From Trichuris trichiura (lineage: Eukaryota; Nematoda; Enoplea; Trichinellida; Trichuridae), in the NCBI GenBank assembly GCA_037903355.1, contig JBAJFE010000004.1, positions 5,254,001 through 5,318,000 on the forward strand: a stretch of DNA of 64,000 bases. Reading direction: 5' to 3'. The notes under the pieces were generated by a model. It was not told where the DNA came from, did not search any database, and worked only from the letters and a program-made list of their open reading frames with translations. The position numbers and the translations under genes were made by a program. This document shows, piece after piece, positions 35,401 through 47,675 of this stretch; the first letter of the stretch is position 1, and every line of letters starts with the position of its first letter.

Positions 35401-36446
35401 ACGCCTATATTTTCCCACAGACTACCTTAAGCTCGTTATGGTTACAAGGGATCGACCTTGACGTTGCTTTGCGATCTCAAGCGAACCTCTGGTACCGTTT
35501 GACCGATGCGACCAGCGAAGCGCGAAATTTAAGCGCGCATTTGAAAAGCCGCGCTTTGCCGCTGGCCAGTTAGCCCCATGCGCATATGGTTACGCGTCGG
35601 GTAATTGACGGTATATCGTCAGTAGTGGTTGTCCACTTCTTCCGGTAGGGGTCGAACAAAAGGTACGTGCCGACCAGTCGTAATTAAGCTTGCCCATTTT
35701 TAGTGCGTCCGTCATTACCACGCACCGGAAATGGTAGGCCGTTGGTCGTCTTAGAGAAGTTGGCAGGGTGCAAACGCAGCAATCCGCTTGCCTTTCACCA
35801 GGCAGTGTAGGCAGAGGGGGGATGGAGTAATTTCAATACTAGCCATGCAAAATGATACCTCGTTGCGCCAGACATGACTATTGTCCCGGTTAGAAGCCCT
35901 TACTTGGCTAAGGCGCTTTGTCCCTCGTGACGCAATGGCAAGTCAGAACGATCAGACAAGGTAGTGTCAGCGCCCCGCGGACAGCCATTTTTCTCAAGCG
36001 TCTGCAAATGATCGCTTCACTCTTCCGGTCTCCGGTCATTGCACCCTTTGGCGCAATAGACTACAGGGAGTCAACGTTAAGCTTCGTTTCGCTGAACCGC
36101 GGGACGACACCTCAATCATTCATCAGGGTCGACGTAGCTGCGGGAAACAATGACTCCCCGTTGCTGCGTCGCCGCAGCGTTATTAGGCACAAGTCCCGTC
36201 AGGTTTTAATAACGCAAACATAGTTCTTACAGGCGATAAGCGAAATAAAGTGCAGCATAAAATTGAAATAAAGAAAACATATCTTTGCACGTTTTTCTCT
36301 TAGGGCAACATTGCACTGATGCTGCAACGGTGAGGCGGAGGCAGTAACTGCGCGTCAAGCGGGATCATATTCCACCAATAATCCATCATGCATTTACGCC
36401 GTAGGAAAAGCAGCGCTGCGCCGAGGCGGTCGCGAAAAAGCATTGT
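26471..36446. other. Large region with no confident gene
   Basis: No recognisable domain in either strand. Isolated exon-like pieces include minus 27462-27380 (after TTGCAG) and minus 32961-32892 (CTTCCAG acceptor, GTAAGT donor), both without partners. 32998-33219 is a 73-codon plus ORF with a good start context but no homology. 27732-27771 is a lone hammerhead-like motif. Confidence 0.35.
27732..27771 (-). ncRNA. Hammerhead-ribozyme-like motif 4 (solitary)
   Basis: The minus strand reads TTCG-CTGATGA, helix II TAGGGC...GCCCTG, GAAA, AGCTA, CGG. Helix II has a different sequence from the other copies yet still pairs. Stem I pairs with one G-U. It is followed by GGGTAATAAAG. No arms or coding remains were found nearby. 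Confidence 0.6.
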
Positions 36447-37232
36447 TTAGTAGCTTGGCAAAACGTTCGAATATTGTGGCATATCAGCTGGACTGCCTAC
36501 TGCCTCAAAACCAAGCTCCGTGATGAAACCACCGTGCGGAGAGGCGGTAGAACCGTCCGACGAAGTTTCCAGTCGCCCGCCGCCGGCGCTACAAGAAGAC
36601 AATTCCCTTTTCAAGCAGTAAGACTGAAGAACGCTCATATGCTGTTGTTGCATAGAAAGCTGATAAACATCAGGGCCTATCGTAATTTCACCTAGCCCGC
36701 TTTCGAATTCGTTCTTTATTCTGCATGGATATCCGCCTGGGTCATTTGCCATTCCAACCTGGTGCTGCTGTCGTTGCTGCTGATGAGGACCAAAATGAAA
36801 TCCAACTGTTGGACACTGCCCGTTCTGCTGCTGGTAAAATGGCTGATGGGATGTCAAAGGGTAGCTAGCTGACTCATTCAAGTTCATGTAATTTGGCATC
36901 TGGAGCTGACCGGCGTCTCCAGCAGACAGCAACTGCTCAAGATAGCGTATATAGCTGGCGGCAGCTCGTAGTGTCTCCACTTTGCTCAACTTTTTGCTCT
37001 TGCCATGATGGGGTATGTGGTCACGCAAAGTAACAAAACCCATATTCACCTGACGGACGCGATTGCGCTCACGAGCGTTTCTACGAGCCACTAGTACCGG
37101 ATGCTTTCGAATACTGCCGGACGTTGATGAGACAATGTCGGAACGTTCAGAGGAAAGAGATACAACGTCCATAGCGTCTTCCATCGTTCTGTCCATCAGC
37201 GACTGCGACATTGGAGAATACGACGTACACAT
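36447..37232 (-). CDS. Achaete-scute family bHLH transcription factor
   Basis: A proneural-type transcription factor that would dimerise with a class I bHLH (E protein/Daughterless) and bind E-boxes. 261 aa in a single exon from the ATG at 37232. Residues ~49-102 are the bHLH: basic region RRNARERNRVRQVN, helix 1 MGFVTLRDHIP, a short loop HHGKSKKLSK, helix 2 VETLRAAASYIRYLEQLL. The RNARERNRVRQVN basic region and short loop place it in the achaete-scute (ASCL/HLH-3-like) group. The C-terminal 155 residues are Gln/Met/Ser-rich, with a His/Gln stretch around 140-155, and end with VLPSY; a short acidic/aromatic C-terminus is usual in the family. There is no sign of an intron. Confidence 0.9.
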   Translation of the reverse strand: MCTSYSPMSQSLMDRTMEDAMDVVSLSSERSDIVSSTSGSIRKHPVLVARRNARERNRVRQVNMGFVTLRDHIPHHGKSKKLSKVETLRAAASYIRYLEQLLSAGDAGQLQMPNYMNLNESASYPLTSHQPFYQQQNGQCPTVGFHFGPHQQQRQQHQVGMANDPGGYPCRIKNEFESGLGEITIGPDVYQLSMQQQHMSVLQSYCLKRELSSCSAGGGRLETSSDGSTASPHGGFITELGFEAVGSPADMPQYSNVLPSY

Positions 37233-39587
37233 CTTCTGCGAAGAGAGTTATCAAGCGATGGAATCTGTCCCGCCGATTTGGGAAAGTTGCACTATCTGCT
37301 GAGCGACGCGGGCTAGCGTTTTATTATCGTGAGCTGATTGGACCGACTTGACTGAACACAGCCACCGAATGGTGATTGGCTGTAAGGGTTACCAGCGGAG
37401 GGCGACAAGCGCCAAGTGAACTGGAACGTCGCTGACTGTCTAATTTTCATGACGTCTCAGTGAGCTGAGGCTCAACAGGCCGCCAAGCAGTCTAGGATAT
37501 GACGAAGAAGATGAAGGGAAGGACAGGGGGCTTCGAATCGTTTTTCAGTTCTGCGCGACGGATGTATGTCAGACTTGTGAAAAATGCCATAATTAGTTAA
37601 AAGAACTGTCCTTTTATCCACATTTAAATACCCTGGTCCCCCGCGACCGGTGAGAACCATTTTCAAGGTCTAAGTTTTTCCTGTCTTCATCATTGAGCAT
37701 CGAAGCTCTACTGTTGCTACTGCAGTTGAACACCTGCAATTTGGGGCCATAGTTCATCGGCTCATGTATGCATATGCTTGCCTAGCGACATGTCCATGCT
37801 TTGCCAAGCCATGAACGATTAGCTGTTCTATAGGGAATGGAAAAAAATGCCTATCAACTTAAAAAAAGGTTTAGATGCATCCTTTTAGCGTTCATCAATG
37901 AAACCAAAGCTTGACCAAATACACTCGTCGCCTCGTCAAAGTGCCTCTGTTTGCCTAATTGATGCCTAATCGGTCTGCTCCTGTATCTACGCGGTTTTTC
38001 TGCACTGAACAACCTTCTAAGGCTTCCACCTGCTTGCAGTCAGTCCTGCAAGAGGTCATCGGTACGGCTGGATGACCGATCCGCCAGTAAAGACAAACCT
38101 TGGACGACGACAACGCTGTTTGATCAGACTGTACATTTTCCCTCCGTTGCTTTGTTGTCTGTTTAATCCGGCGTAGATGAGGTTCATCTTATTTGCCGAT
38201 GAGTCGGCCGGCTGTCCTTAGCGCAGTGTCATGAGAAGTTAGCGTTAAGGCCAGGTAATGTGCAGCAACGCAGGCACTGAGATTTCAGGCTAAAAAGAAC
38301 GAAGGATTTCGTCTGCCGCTTCTGTAAGCTTAGCATCGCTTGGCGCAAGAACAGACGCACAAGCAAAACGACGATTGTCCAAGGACACTCCTTCTTAAAT
38401 GTCAGCAAAATCATCATGTTGAATTGCTGCGCCTTTCAGTCTTGCTCGGCGGGCAATTCATCGTCAGGCAACTATTTTGTAAAATGCTTTGAGCTCCACA
38501 TGCTGATCAACTGATCAACCCTTGCGACGGGCGAATTCGGCCACGCTTTAACAGAGAAAAAGGGGTCGACTGGTCGTTCTTTCGATCTGTGTTCATATCG
38601 CTGCTTTAAGCCAACTAGTCCTTCATAGCTTGAGCAGCAGGAATGTTTTTTTAGTCGCAACCTATTCAGGGTACATTTCTGAAGAAGGCAGCTGCCGTAA
38701 ACAATGGTAAATGCTGACTAGCTATTCTGATCATAACTCCTGTTTGTCGTCAGTCAAGCAACGCCCATGAGCGATCGCTCGAGGAGCATAGCGAGCTACA
38801 TAGCATACTAAGTTTATTTCACATGATACCGTGCGTTTTGTTTTAAAATGCGAAGTGAAGCCGTTGACCGCCGACACTCTGCAGGACTTACATTCGCGCT
38901 GACACTCCCTTTGCGGTTGACCACTGAAAGCTGCAGGTGTTTTGAACAAAGTGTCACACCATGAACAAGGCACAATGTTGCGCGTTGCAGCTGCTTGCAG
39001 ATTTGCCCCTAAACAATTTAACGATTCATTGCCATAGAGAGCAGCTGACTATAGACCGTTGGTAAAGCCCTGTTTTCGGTTATCGAAACAGAATAATGCT
39101 GAACAAACGAAGCTGACGAAACGACAACCATTTCCGTATTCATGATCGCCTGCAATATCCCTAAAGGCATAAAATGTAAATGAGGTCAGATGTGATACTG
39201 AAATCCAACTTGGTGTACTTTGGGTGCCTATGATTAGCGAGCAAATGTAAAACATCGTGAGCCATTGAATCCATGCACATGCTTGATCACCCTTAAAAAT
39301 CACCTTTACTTTCACTTGCAGAAGACTTTTCATAAGTTTGTATAGGACATCTTTTTTCTGATCAGTAGAAGGAAGCTCTAATGAATCAGCAGTGCCCTTT
39401 ATCGGAAAGCATAACAGGCATTTTCTATTGGTAATAAAAAAGAGTAGTTCCTATGAACAGATGTATTTTAGGCAGTTTGCTCAGACCTTAAAGTTGCTCT
39501 TCACGGGCAGATAATGGGATAAGAAAGATTCTAGAGATTGTATACTAGTGGTTTAGATGCGTTGTTCTTGTTCATATATAGTATCAG
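37233..39587. other. Upstream of bHLH gene; no gene supported
   Basis: It should hold the bHLH promoter at its left end. Apparent ORFs (37472-37666, 38731-38973, 39049-39333, all minus) show no homology or splice-consistent structure. Upstream exons of the next plus-strand gene may lie near its right end but were not resolved. Confidence 0.35.
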
Positions 39588-40688
39588 CAGGTCCAACCGG
39601 CGAAAGCTGCCGTCGTTTAATCGGTGACATTGAGCATTGTGCAAAGGATCTAACTTTTAAAGAACACACTCCTCAAGTTCTTGGCAAATTTCAGGTAAAT
39701 AATTTTCCGTCCTGTTCTTATGTTGCGTAAATTTATGGATGGGCCAGCTTGAGCCCTGAAAGAAAAGAAACGGGTCATCACTTCTTTTATGAATCGCACG
39801 TTGCTTTCTTATTCTTACATATGGCTTGTCGAGATAACCAACTTAGAAGAGGACCAGTGCTCATCGAATTGAAATCTCGTCAATGTATGTTCCACTGCTT
39901 CTCATAGTTTTTGCCACAAGCAGTGTTCTGTTTGCATTCTAGGCTGCGTGAATATGATCTTCATTTTTTGCTCGCGAAAAAACTGATTATAGGATTCTTC
40001 AAGTTTTACTAACAGGTTTTTCAGGAGCAACCTTTTCCCGTCTATAGCGTCTATGCTTCAGATGGTATAAGGCTGCTCCTGAAAGCTGCTTTAACAAAAG
40101 ACCCGCAATTCTACAGACGGTTGTTTCTGAAAGAAAAATGCACCCGTGCTTCGCTTTCAATGATTGCAAGAAAGCAATTGCATTTTTCAAAACTATTATT
40201 GTCAGCTTTCACAGCTGTGAACTCATCACAACGTTACGATGCCGGGTTCACGTCAACCATGATCAACAACTTAAGACCGCTGATGACGGGTCTCGAATGA
40301 CCCGAAAGCTCCAGAGTCTTTTTATATACAAAACAAACGGGACATATCCGTAATAAATTTCTTCATTATGAAGGGTTCTAAGTCTGCATTAATTATTACG
40401 GACTGGATGAAAAGTGAACAGTAAAAGGTACGTAAGGAGTGGCTCCCAAAAAAGTGTATGGTAAAAGTATTTGGTCTTTTCTTATTATGTCTCTCTAAGC
40501 GAAAAGGTCATGTGCTATGTTGTGAATTGAAGGCAATCCGCGCAATGTCCCGCAGAGATGCTGGCATGGCCGCTTACCATTCATCAACGAACAGAGGAGC
40601 GTTTGACCTCACGATGGAGGGCTGGAAACACGTCGGGCAGTTTAGACTGCGTGACGAATTGCTTTTTCAAGTTGAGAAAAGCCAATAA
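39588..40688 (+). CDS. Unrecognised multi-exon gene (3' part)
   Basis: Exon 39588-39694 (acceptor GTATCAG, donor CAG|GTAAAT) encodes GPTGESCRRLIGDIEHC... and ends LGKFQ. Exon from 40025 (after TTTTTCAG) continues in phase 0 as EQPFPVYSVYASDGIRLLLK... to about 40200. The last exon, from about 40500 (after TCTCTCTAAG), runs RKGHVLCCELKAIRAMSRRD... to a stop at 40688. The end of the middle exon is uncertain (GCT|GTGAAC at about 40219 is one choice). A Penelope-like fragment with a hammerhead motif lies in the following intron. No family recognised. Composition and splice phases support coding, but the 5' end is missing. Confidence 0.45.
40277..40314 (+). ncRNA. Hammerhead-ribozyme-like motif 5, in a Penelope-like fragment
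   Basis: Reads CCG-CTGATGA, helix II CGGGTC...GACCCG, GAAA, AGCTC, CAG. Further out, AAGAC/GTCTT can extend stem I. About 20 nt downstream comes AACGGGACATATCCGTAAT, the terminal block shared by the other copies, so the fragment ends near 40352. Confidence 0.65.
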
Positions 40689-43600
40689 TAGCTTCAATTC
40701 TAATTAGTTGTACCATAGTTTTTATTCATGCGTTATAGTAACTCTGTTAGTATTCTGGTTGTTCTGGTGCATGTGGTTGCTGCTTAGTAGCTCAATCGTT
40801 TTCGGTTCTTTTTGGTTTCTCAGAACATACCTGTTATCATTCTAAGCTGTCCGGAGTGTCTTTTTGGCAAAAATACTTGGGCGCCGTGCCATTTCTTTCT
40901 CTGGTGGATGGCGTTTTTCCAGAACTCTGCTTTACTGATCTGCCCATTATAAGTAATACGGCGCGGCATAGCTCCTGGCTCTACTGAGTTTTGTCTCTCC
41001 CCAGCGTCAAAGCAGCGATCTAATGGGGAGTGCATATGATAGGTGCTATGGTTACAGTTCACGTTTCCGTTTATTCGTCTATGCTAAATACTACCAATTC
41101 AGTAAATTTTAATGCTTTGTGAAAAGTATTGCAACTATACTTCAAGGGGCCCAGTACTCTGTACGAGCTGAAAGTCAGTTGTGAGTCTCCATATCCTTGC
41201 GCAGCTACAGGCAGTGAATAAGGCTATTCTTGCCTCCTGATAGGACAAGATCTATTATTCAAAAGTTTGTTAAATGTAACTACATAAAAAAGCTCCTCAC
41301 GACAGTTCACATTTCATTTCTGTAAACAGCATACATAGTGACGCCAGGAGGAACAAAATCTAAAACAGTCTTCTGCAAACAAGAACGTACTTAAGGTGCT
41401 TCAGAAAGGCCCACTCATTTTTAAATGAAGTTAAACCGTACACACAATGAATTAGAAGTGAGTTATATAGCTTTATCGTTTTTTATAACAATTTTCCCGC
41501 TTTATTTATTCGGCAAAGAATGTAGTGTTTTCATATCACGCCTGATCTGTGTTTTAAAAATCTACAGATCTGCACTGAATATTAATGAGACATTTTTCGT
41601 AAGCTCAGAGTACTTGCTCAAATGAACTTTTCCCCCGTTATGAGAAAGTCAGTCTAACGCATGAAGAACCAGGTTAAGTTTAATAACGAATTGAATGACA
41701 CTAGAGCCATCATTTTATATCGTTAGTATCTTAGTCGTTCTTCAAATTGGAGCGTTATCTAGATTAAAATTTGTACCTTGTTTACACATTTCTTATTTCT
41801 GTATGACAGGCTCATACAACTTCTAGTATACGAGCTTACTTCATCTAAAGCCAAAATTTTTTAACGGACAAAAGCATTTGTCTGTTTGGATTGTTTCAGC
41901 CATCATAAACTGGCACGTTTTTAATGCTGAACCAAGCCTATTAGAGTCGTAAATTCAGGACGATGCACTTTAAGAGAAAATTCCGTACTGAAAACTCATA
42001 TTGTTTTAAGCGAAGTTTCTGTATGTACCCATTAGTAGTTAACGGCAATTTGAACTCTACTCAATTCACGGCTAAAAGAACATCGCTGTGAACTCAGTCA
42101 TGCGTATCATCTTGATAAACTAAAAGGCTATGCTGCTCGTGTTTCTTAAATAGGGACGTTTTTTATGGGATATGACTGTGCATTTGTGAGAATTAAGTTC
42201 CTAACTGCTGATTGCTACAGTGACACATGAAGACCACATTAAGCTTTTATGAGAAAACAGTTAACCACTGGTTAGTGAAAGTGCAATGCAAAGAGGTCTG
42301 CTGGCTGTTTGAAAGCGATTAGCTGCAGAATGAGATTAAAATTTTTGTATGGATTTTCGGAAAGTTTCGGTTCATTTTGTCATCTGAGATGGATCAAAAA
42401 TGCAGTGTCTTTACAGGTCGTGATGCAGTCGGCAACTTCTTAGAGGCAATAATCAGAAGCTGAGTGGTTAGGGGCCACTCGAACCCAGGTTAGCCAGGGT
42501 CGAGTAGCTTTTCACAGCTTGACATAAACGCTGACACTGCTTTGCCACCATCCCGTCATATTTATCAACAGTAAGACCCCAATGAACGTATTGAATAGAA
42601 ACCTGACCCCTACAACGAGCGTTCTGTAGGCTTTGAGTCCGTCTTGAAAGGAGACAATGGAAGAACTGTTCCAGATCGATCATCAAGTGGCGGCTCTAAT
42701 TTTATGCTCGGACATAGTTGGCCTGTTTCCCTTCTTCCAATCATCGTGAACGAGGGAAGCTTCAATTTTTCTTAATCAAGACTGGCATTGTGAGCAATTT
42801 TTTGAATGAATTTACGAAAATCTTTAACGCATTATTGTTAATGCATAATTATAACTTTCATTATTGATCTTCCATTCACGGCTTCAGCCCCTTTGGTTTG
42901 TCTGTAGGTAAACTTCAGAACGCCCTACCAGCGAATGGTCTGACAGATTCTTAGAGGAAATTCAGGACAATGAAATCACACTTTTTGGAACTGCTCATGT
43001 TCCGTCGTTGGCGATGTTAGGGAGAAAGTGCTTATCCGGTATGGCGTTTAAAATCATGAATTGAAAGACAGGTACAAAACTACCGAAACTGTCACAAGAC
43101 ACCCACCCTATCTTCTAAAATAATTATAACTTTGTGAATACAGCCGCTATGTTTTCTTACGAACTTTGCGCAGCTCGCTTGCATTTCGCTGTCCCGCCTT
43201 TCCTACCCATGCGATTAATCTGCATCAGAAGGCTAATACGTTAATAAGCACTATGAAAATACATTTAAACCACAAGCATACACTCTTAAATTCTGCACAG
43301 GTAATGTAAAGTGCTTATTTCATTTATCAGTGTAGGGGAAATATATTTTCTTCAAAACTACGTATGCCGACCAAGGAGAGCTGAGACTCTGATGAAGGGA
43401 CAGCTCCCATACTCCCAGGATTCCACCTAAGTGCTAAGTTAGCAAGTTGTATTCTAGTGGATGCTTCCACAAGGCAGCGGTTTTTGTTCTTTCTCATAGA
43501 AGCATCCCATTTTCTGTGTGTCAAACATTTATCAACATAATTTTCAGGATCGATTTTTTCCTGTCATTAGGATCTGCGCAAATAATTTGTTCCGAAATCA

Positions 43601-43866
43601 AGTAATCACTAAAGAAGGCAGAATGTTACAGAAGATCCCATGAAATTGATATTATTCCACCCTTTCGTTCTGTCTATTTTTCTCAGGATGCGGTCATGGC
43701 AAATCGAACTAGAGTACTGCATCGAAATCTTTAAAAGGTTATCATTTAGTGAAACCACAGTGTATGCAGAACCATAGTGAACAAAGTTATGGTGAGCAAT
43801 ACTTCCATTTGGAGGGGGATAATTTGTTTCTTTGCACCGTCAGAATACAGTTTTTAATGCCGACAG
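40689..43866. other. No gene supported
   Basis: AT-rich. Short open stretches on both strands (minus 42686-42468, minus 43524-43327, plus 41425-41625) have no family match, and neither strand gives joinable exons. Confidence 0.35.
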
Positions 43867-45021
43867 CTTCTGCACGCAAATTCGATTGCAGCTTTTGAAA
43901 AAACTTCACCGCCGACTGCGGATGGAGGCTCAAACCTGGAAGCCCTGGTATCAATGAAAGCATCTTTTCATAAGTGGCATTCACCGTAAATAAAAAGCTT
44001 GTAATTTATTTCTATAGAAGAAAAGCACGCTCAGGAGCACAAGGTGTCGAAACGCAGGTTCAGTATAAAATTCCCTTAATTAATGCAAAGTTGTGATGCT
44101 GTCTTTAGCCCCCTAGTGATTTAACATTCTGAAAATCAAAAGATACTCAAACACATTGACAGGAACATACCCCACGTTAGTTTTTTGTGTTCAAGTAGCT
44201 GCTGTGCCTGGATGAATTTCTGAATATAAAGTTGGTACCGTTAATGTTTCTGTTAGGAATACTATAAAAAGCTTAATCCCCGTAACAGGTTGCTTGAAAA
44301 TGTCGAGAACTGTCCTGCTCCTTCACCTGGTGTTACTAAATACGGTATGGTGAAACATTCCAGGTGTCTTCTTACTACTGAATATAACATCATTGATACG
44401 ACAGTGTGAACCAAAACTTAATTTCACCGTAAAAGCATACTATAAGTACGTGTTGAACGTGACGTGCTTTATTGTAAGCACTACTAACATGGAGATGCGA
44501 TGTCTGAAGCAAAACCTGCTGTAGCAAGAATACAATACAAAATCCGCAGTCATATGCCTTGGGGATGCTCCTGATAAGCTATCAGCTTCAATGAGAAATT
44601 CTTTACGGAAGACGTTGCATCTCCAAGCAGTGGGTAATTTTTGAGGCTTTGATTATTGCCTATGCATGCGAGAAGAGTAACTTTGCCAAAAGCGGTTACA
44701 TATGGGAATATGGTATCGAAGAGATCCAGGCATCCCTTGAGCACGAAGTGCCCGTGGAAGAGCTGACGTAAAGGAAAGAGGAAAGGTAACGACAAGACGT
44801 AAGAAATGTGAATGGTCCGAAGAGAGGCCTTTGATGATGTGAACGTGAAAGATCCATGGGAACCCTTCGCTATGATCGGTAGTGCTTCAATGATTGCAGC
44901 AAAACATGATCTTAATTTTGAGAAGACATGTAAGTTTAGGGCTTGTTTGGAGGCTGTTTCAGGCGCAACGCAGCATGCAGGTTCATTCTTACCAAATAAA
45001 ATAAAGCAGGAGAAAAATTGA
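43867..45021 (+). CDS. Unrecognised multi-exon gene (3' part)
   Basis: Exons 43867-43985, 44289-44344, 44596-44767 and 44823 onwards chain with matching phases (0/2, 2/1, 1/2, 2). The third encodes KQWVIFEALIIAYACEK...GYIWEYGIEEIQASLE, the fourth EAFDDVNVKDPWEPFAMIG. The intron between them is 55 nt. The end is either read-through to the stop at 45021 or a further 51-nt intron (44930-44980, GTAAGT...GCAG) with a final exon 44981-45021 reaching the same stop. A 183-codon minus ORF at 44550-45101 is judged the shadow of this gene. The acceptor at 44595 (AATGAG) is poor. No family recognised; 5' end not found. Confidence 0.4.
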
Positions 45022-46244
45022 AAAAGGTTACGTGCGACACATATGGTGCAAGCACGTCTGCGTCGAAAGCAGAAGAACATTTTCAGGAACTTGATTTCCA
45101 CGTTGCCGATTGAGCAACGTCACAGCGCCGCAAAATAACGGTGGTAAGGTATTTGACTGCCTTGCCTAGTAAGAACTCAGCTTTAACGGTGCAGTAATTC
45201 GTTAAAACAAATACATACATTGACTGTAAAAACAATGACAAGAAAAATTCAATGCATGGGAAAGGGAGCTCTCTAGCTGTCAGACCTCATCTGCCTTCCA
45301 TTGTTGCCCAGAGAAAGAACGTAAAGTACACTATGGGAGATTGATGCTGGCAGTGAAAAGTAAATCGTGCAAGAAGACTGTGAGAAACCTGGGCAAGGGA
45401 CATTAAACATAAGTAAATGGAAGCATTCATGGCAAAAGTGTGCTATTCATCCTACGTTTGAATTGAACAGATAGTGTAGTATCTACTGCTCAGACAAAAC
45501 GAACAGAACACAAAGTGTTTATTGACGCCTTACAAAATCAGAACTAGCGGTAGTTTCGTCAGGGAGGGAAGATGAAGATGAAACTGCAGCATAGTCGCAC
45601 GTTGGGATAGAAAGACAAAACTCCTGCAGGAGCCAAACCAAGATTCAGTTAGGGAATGTTGTCACACAGCTTACCAAACAGATATGCCCACCGTAATTAG
45701 CACCAGTTCTGTTCCATGCTTTCTTTGACAGGCTTATTTTGCTCATGATCACTTACTGTAGCCTTCGCCAAATTCCAGTGCATTGGCTCATTTACTGAAT
45801 GCAAAAAAAATTCTTAATAAACCATACTGTTGCAACTTGATCTTGCTAGCAATTCAAACTACTATAAGTCAGCGTAAACTTACTTTCGCTGACTTAATGA
45901 ATGCACTAACAGTTAGTATTAACAGTAACAGCAAAACTTTGGCCATCCAGATCGACAAGGGAGTAAAAATGCTTAAACTGAATTAAAATAGCAATACTTT
46001 GAAAAGCAAGCTGCTGTTATTGAAACATAACTTTAGCTTGCAACCATCCGCAGAACTTGTGGCGGTCCAGTTTCTCCCGCCTAACGTTACTTTCTCAATA
46101 TAGTTAATAGACTAAGTTTTACTTGAAAGTTTGAAACACTTCTACCGAAAACAGTTCCTTCGTATACCTTAACTGTCAGAAAAGAACAATGCAGAAATCC
46201 TATTAAGTTTTATAAGAAAAGGACTCTGAATGGTTCTTGTAATA
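45022..46244. other. No gene seen
   Basis: Nothing beyond short unsupported ORFs. Confidence 0.4.
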
Positions 46245-47521
46245 CGAGAGATGTTCGGAAAGTTCCCGGAAGGATGGTGCAGTGTCTATCAGGGCGCCAA
46301 CCGCTGGGCCAAAACACTTTTAATCTTGTCTCCGTTACCTTCTGACTTGTACGGAGAGGTAGCATTATCTGACACTGCGTCAGTGTGCTACAAGCTGCTC
46401 CTAAAGTAATCGTTTTTCTCATAATATGGAAAATCCTCGTTTTGAGGTCAGTGCTAACATTAAATTTCTATCCAAGCTTGGTTGGCAGCCGAAAAGGATT
46501 ATTCAATCTTTGCAGCCGGTCTACGGAAGTAGTGCACCATCTAAATCGGTTCTCTATGAGTGGATAAGGCGTTTCAAAGAGGGCAGAGAGGCTATCGAAG
46601 ACGACCGGAGAGCGAGAAAACCAGCAACCGCAACGAGTGAAGGAACCGTGGCCCTTGTCCGAAACCTAATGGAAGGAAACGACAGAATTACTATTAAGAG
46701 GACTGCTAGAATGGCTGGAATCTCCCTCCATTCAGCATTTGGATTACTGCATGAAACCCTTGGTCTGAGAAAGCTTTCAGCTCAGTGGATCCCGAAAGCG
46801 TTGCGCGAAAAACAGCTGGTTCGACGCGTTAACCCTTTTTCAGAGCTTTTAACGAAAATTGAAGCAAATGAGACCAGGTTTTTTAACTACAAGAGATGAA
46901 ACGTGGATTTACCAATATGATCACGAGAGTAAGATCTGATCCAAGCAGTGGTTACCGAGGGGGTTAGCAGGTCCAGTCAAGTTCAAAGCGGACCGGTCGG
47001 CTGGAATAGTTACGGCGGCCATATTCTGGGAATCAGCCAGAGTAATTCTGACTGTCTTCCTCGAAGGAGAGCGAACAGTCACGGTAAGTTATGACAAAGC
47101 AGTATTGCAAAAATTAAAGACTGCATTGGCAAGAAAACAGCCTGGCGAGTTGCACATCAGTGTCCTTTTCCATCACGATAACGCGCCGGCTCATTCGTCA
47201 AGGACTGTGAGGACGGTTTTTCATGAGTTTCAGTGGGAAGTCATTCCACACCCGCCCTACAGTCCTGATGTTGCCCCGTCAGACCTTTTCCTCTTCTCAA
47301 AGTTAAAAGAACATTTAAAAGGCAAGCTGTTCGAGTCAATGGATGACGCGAAACGCGCCGTCTCGACTTGGTGCAATACACAGCGCCAAGGATTCTACAA
47401 GGAAGGTCTGCGGAGGTGGGGACACCGTCTGCAGAAATGCGTAGAGGTTAGAAATAAGTCTGATATCGTTGCAAATAAAAGTTTTATTTAATTTTGCCGG
47501 AAACTTTCCGACCACCGTTCG
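46245..47521 (+). mobile_element. Mariner-type DNA transposon, 1277 bp, inactive
   Basis: Terminal inverted repeats of about 25 bp share a TCGGAAAGTT core; the left end starts CGAGAGATGTTCGG, and the reverse complement of the right end starts CGAACGGTGGTCGG. TA dinucleotides flank both ends (46243-46244, 47522-47523). Length and ends are typical of the mariner family. The transposase inside is broken. Confidence 0.92.
46426..47491 (+). pseudogene. Mariner transposase, broken
   Basis: The N-terminal part (46426-46899) has paired helix-turn-helix DNA-binding segments (WIRRFKEGREAIEDDRRARKP; TIKRTARMAGIS). A frameshift near 46895 is followed by DETWIYQYD (first catalytic Asp region) and an in-frame TGA. 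The 3' part (47105-47491) has HHDNAPAHSS (second Asp) and YSPDVAPSDLFLFSKLKEHL, the mariner DD34D signature region. With a frameshift and a stop it cannot encode an active enzyme. Confidence 0.92.
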
Positions 47522-47675
47522 TATGAAAGCAGAGAGGTAGAATGCTATGAGATTATTCAGAGCGTCGAGTATGCGGGCTATTTTCTGTCTCTTTTAGTCA
47601 GGTAATGAAGGTTTTATTGTTCTTTATCTTCAGCCATAAATTTGTTAATTAATATTTTTGTCGTAAACCTTTTGT

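Noticed and set aside
44550..45101. 183-codon minus-strand ORF
   Set aside because: It overlaps phase-consistent plus-strand exons with better protein character, has no domain, and its strand shows no splice structure.
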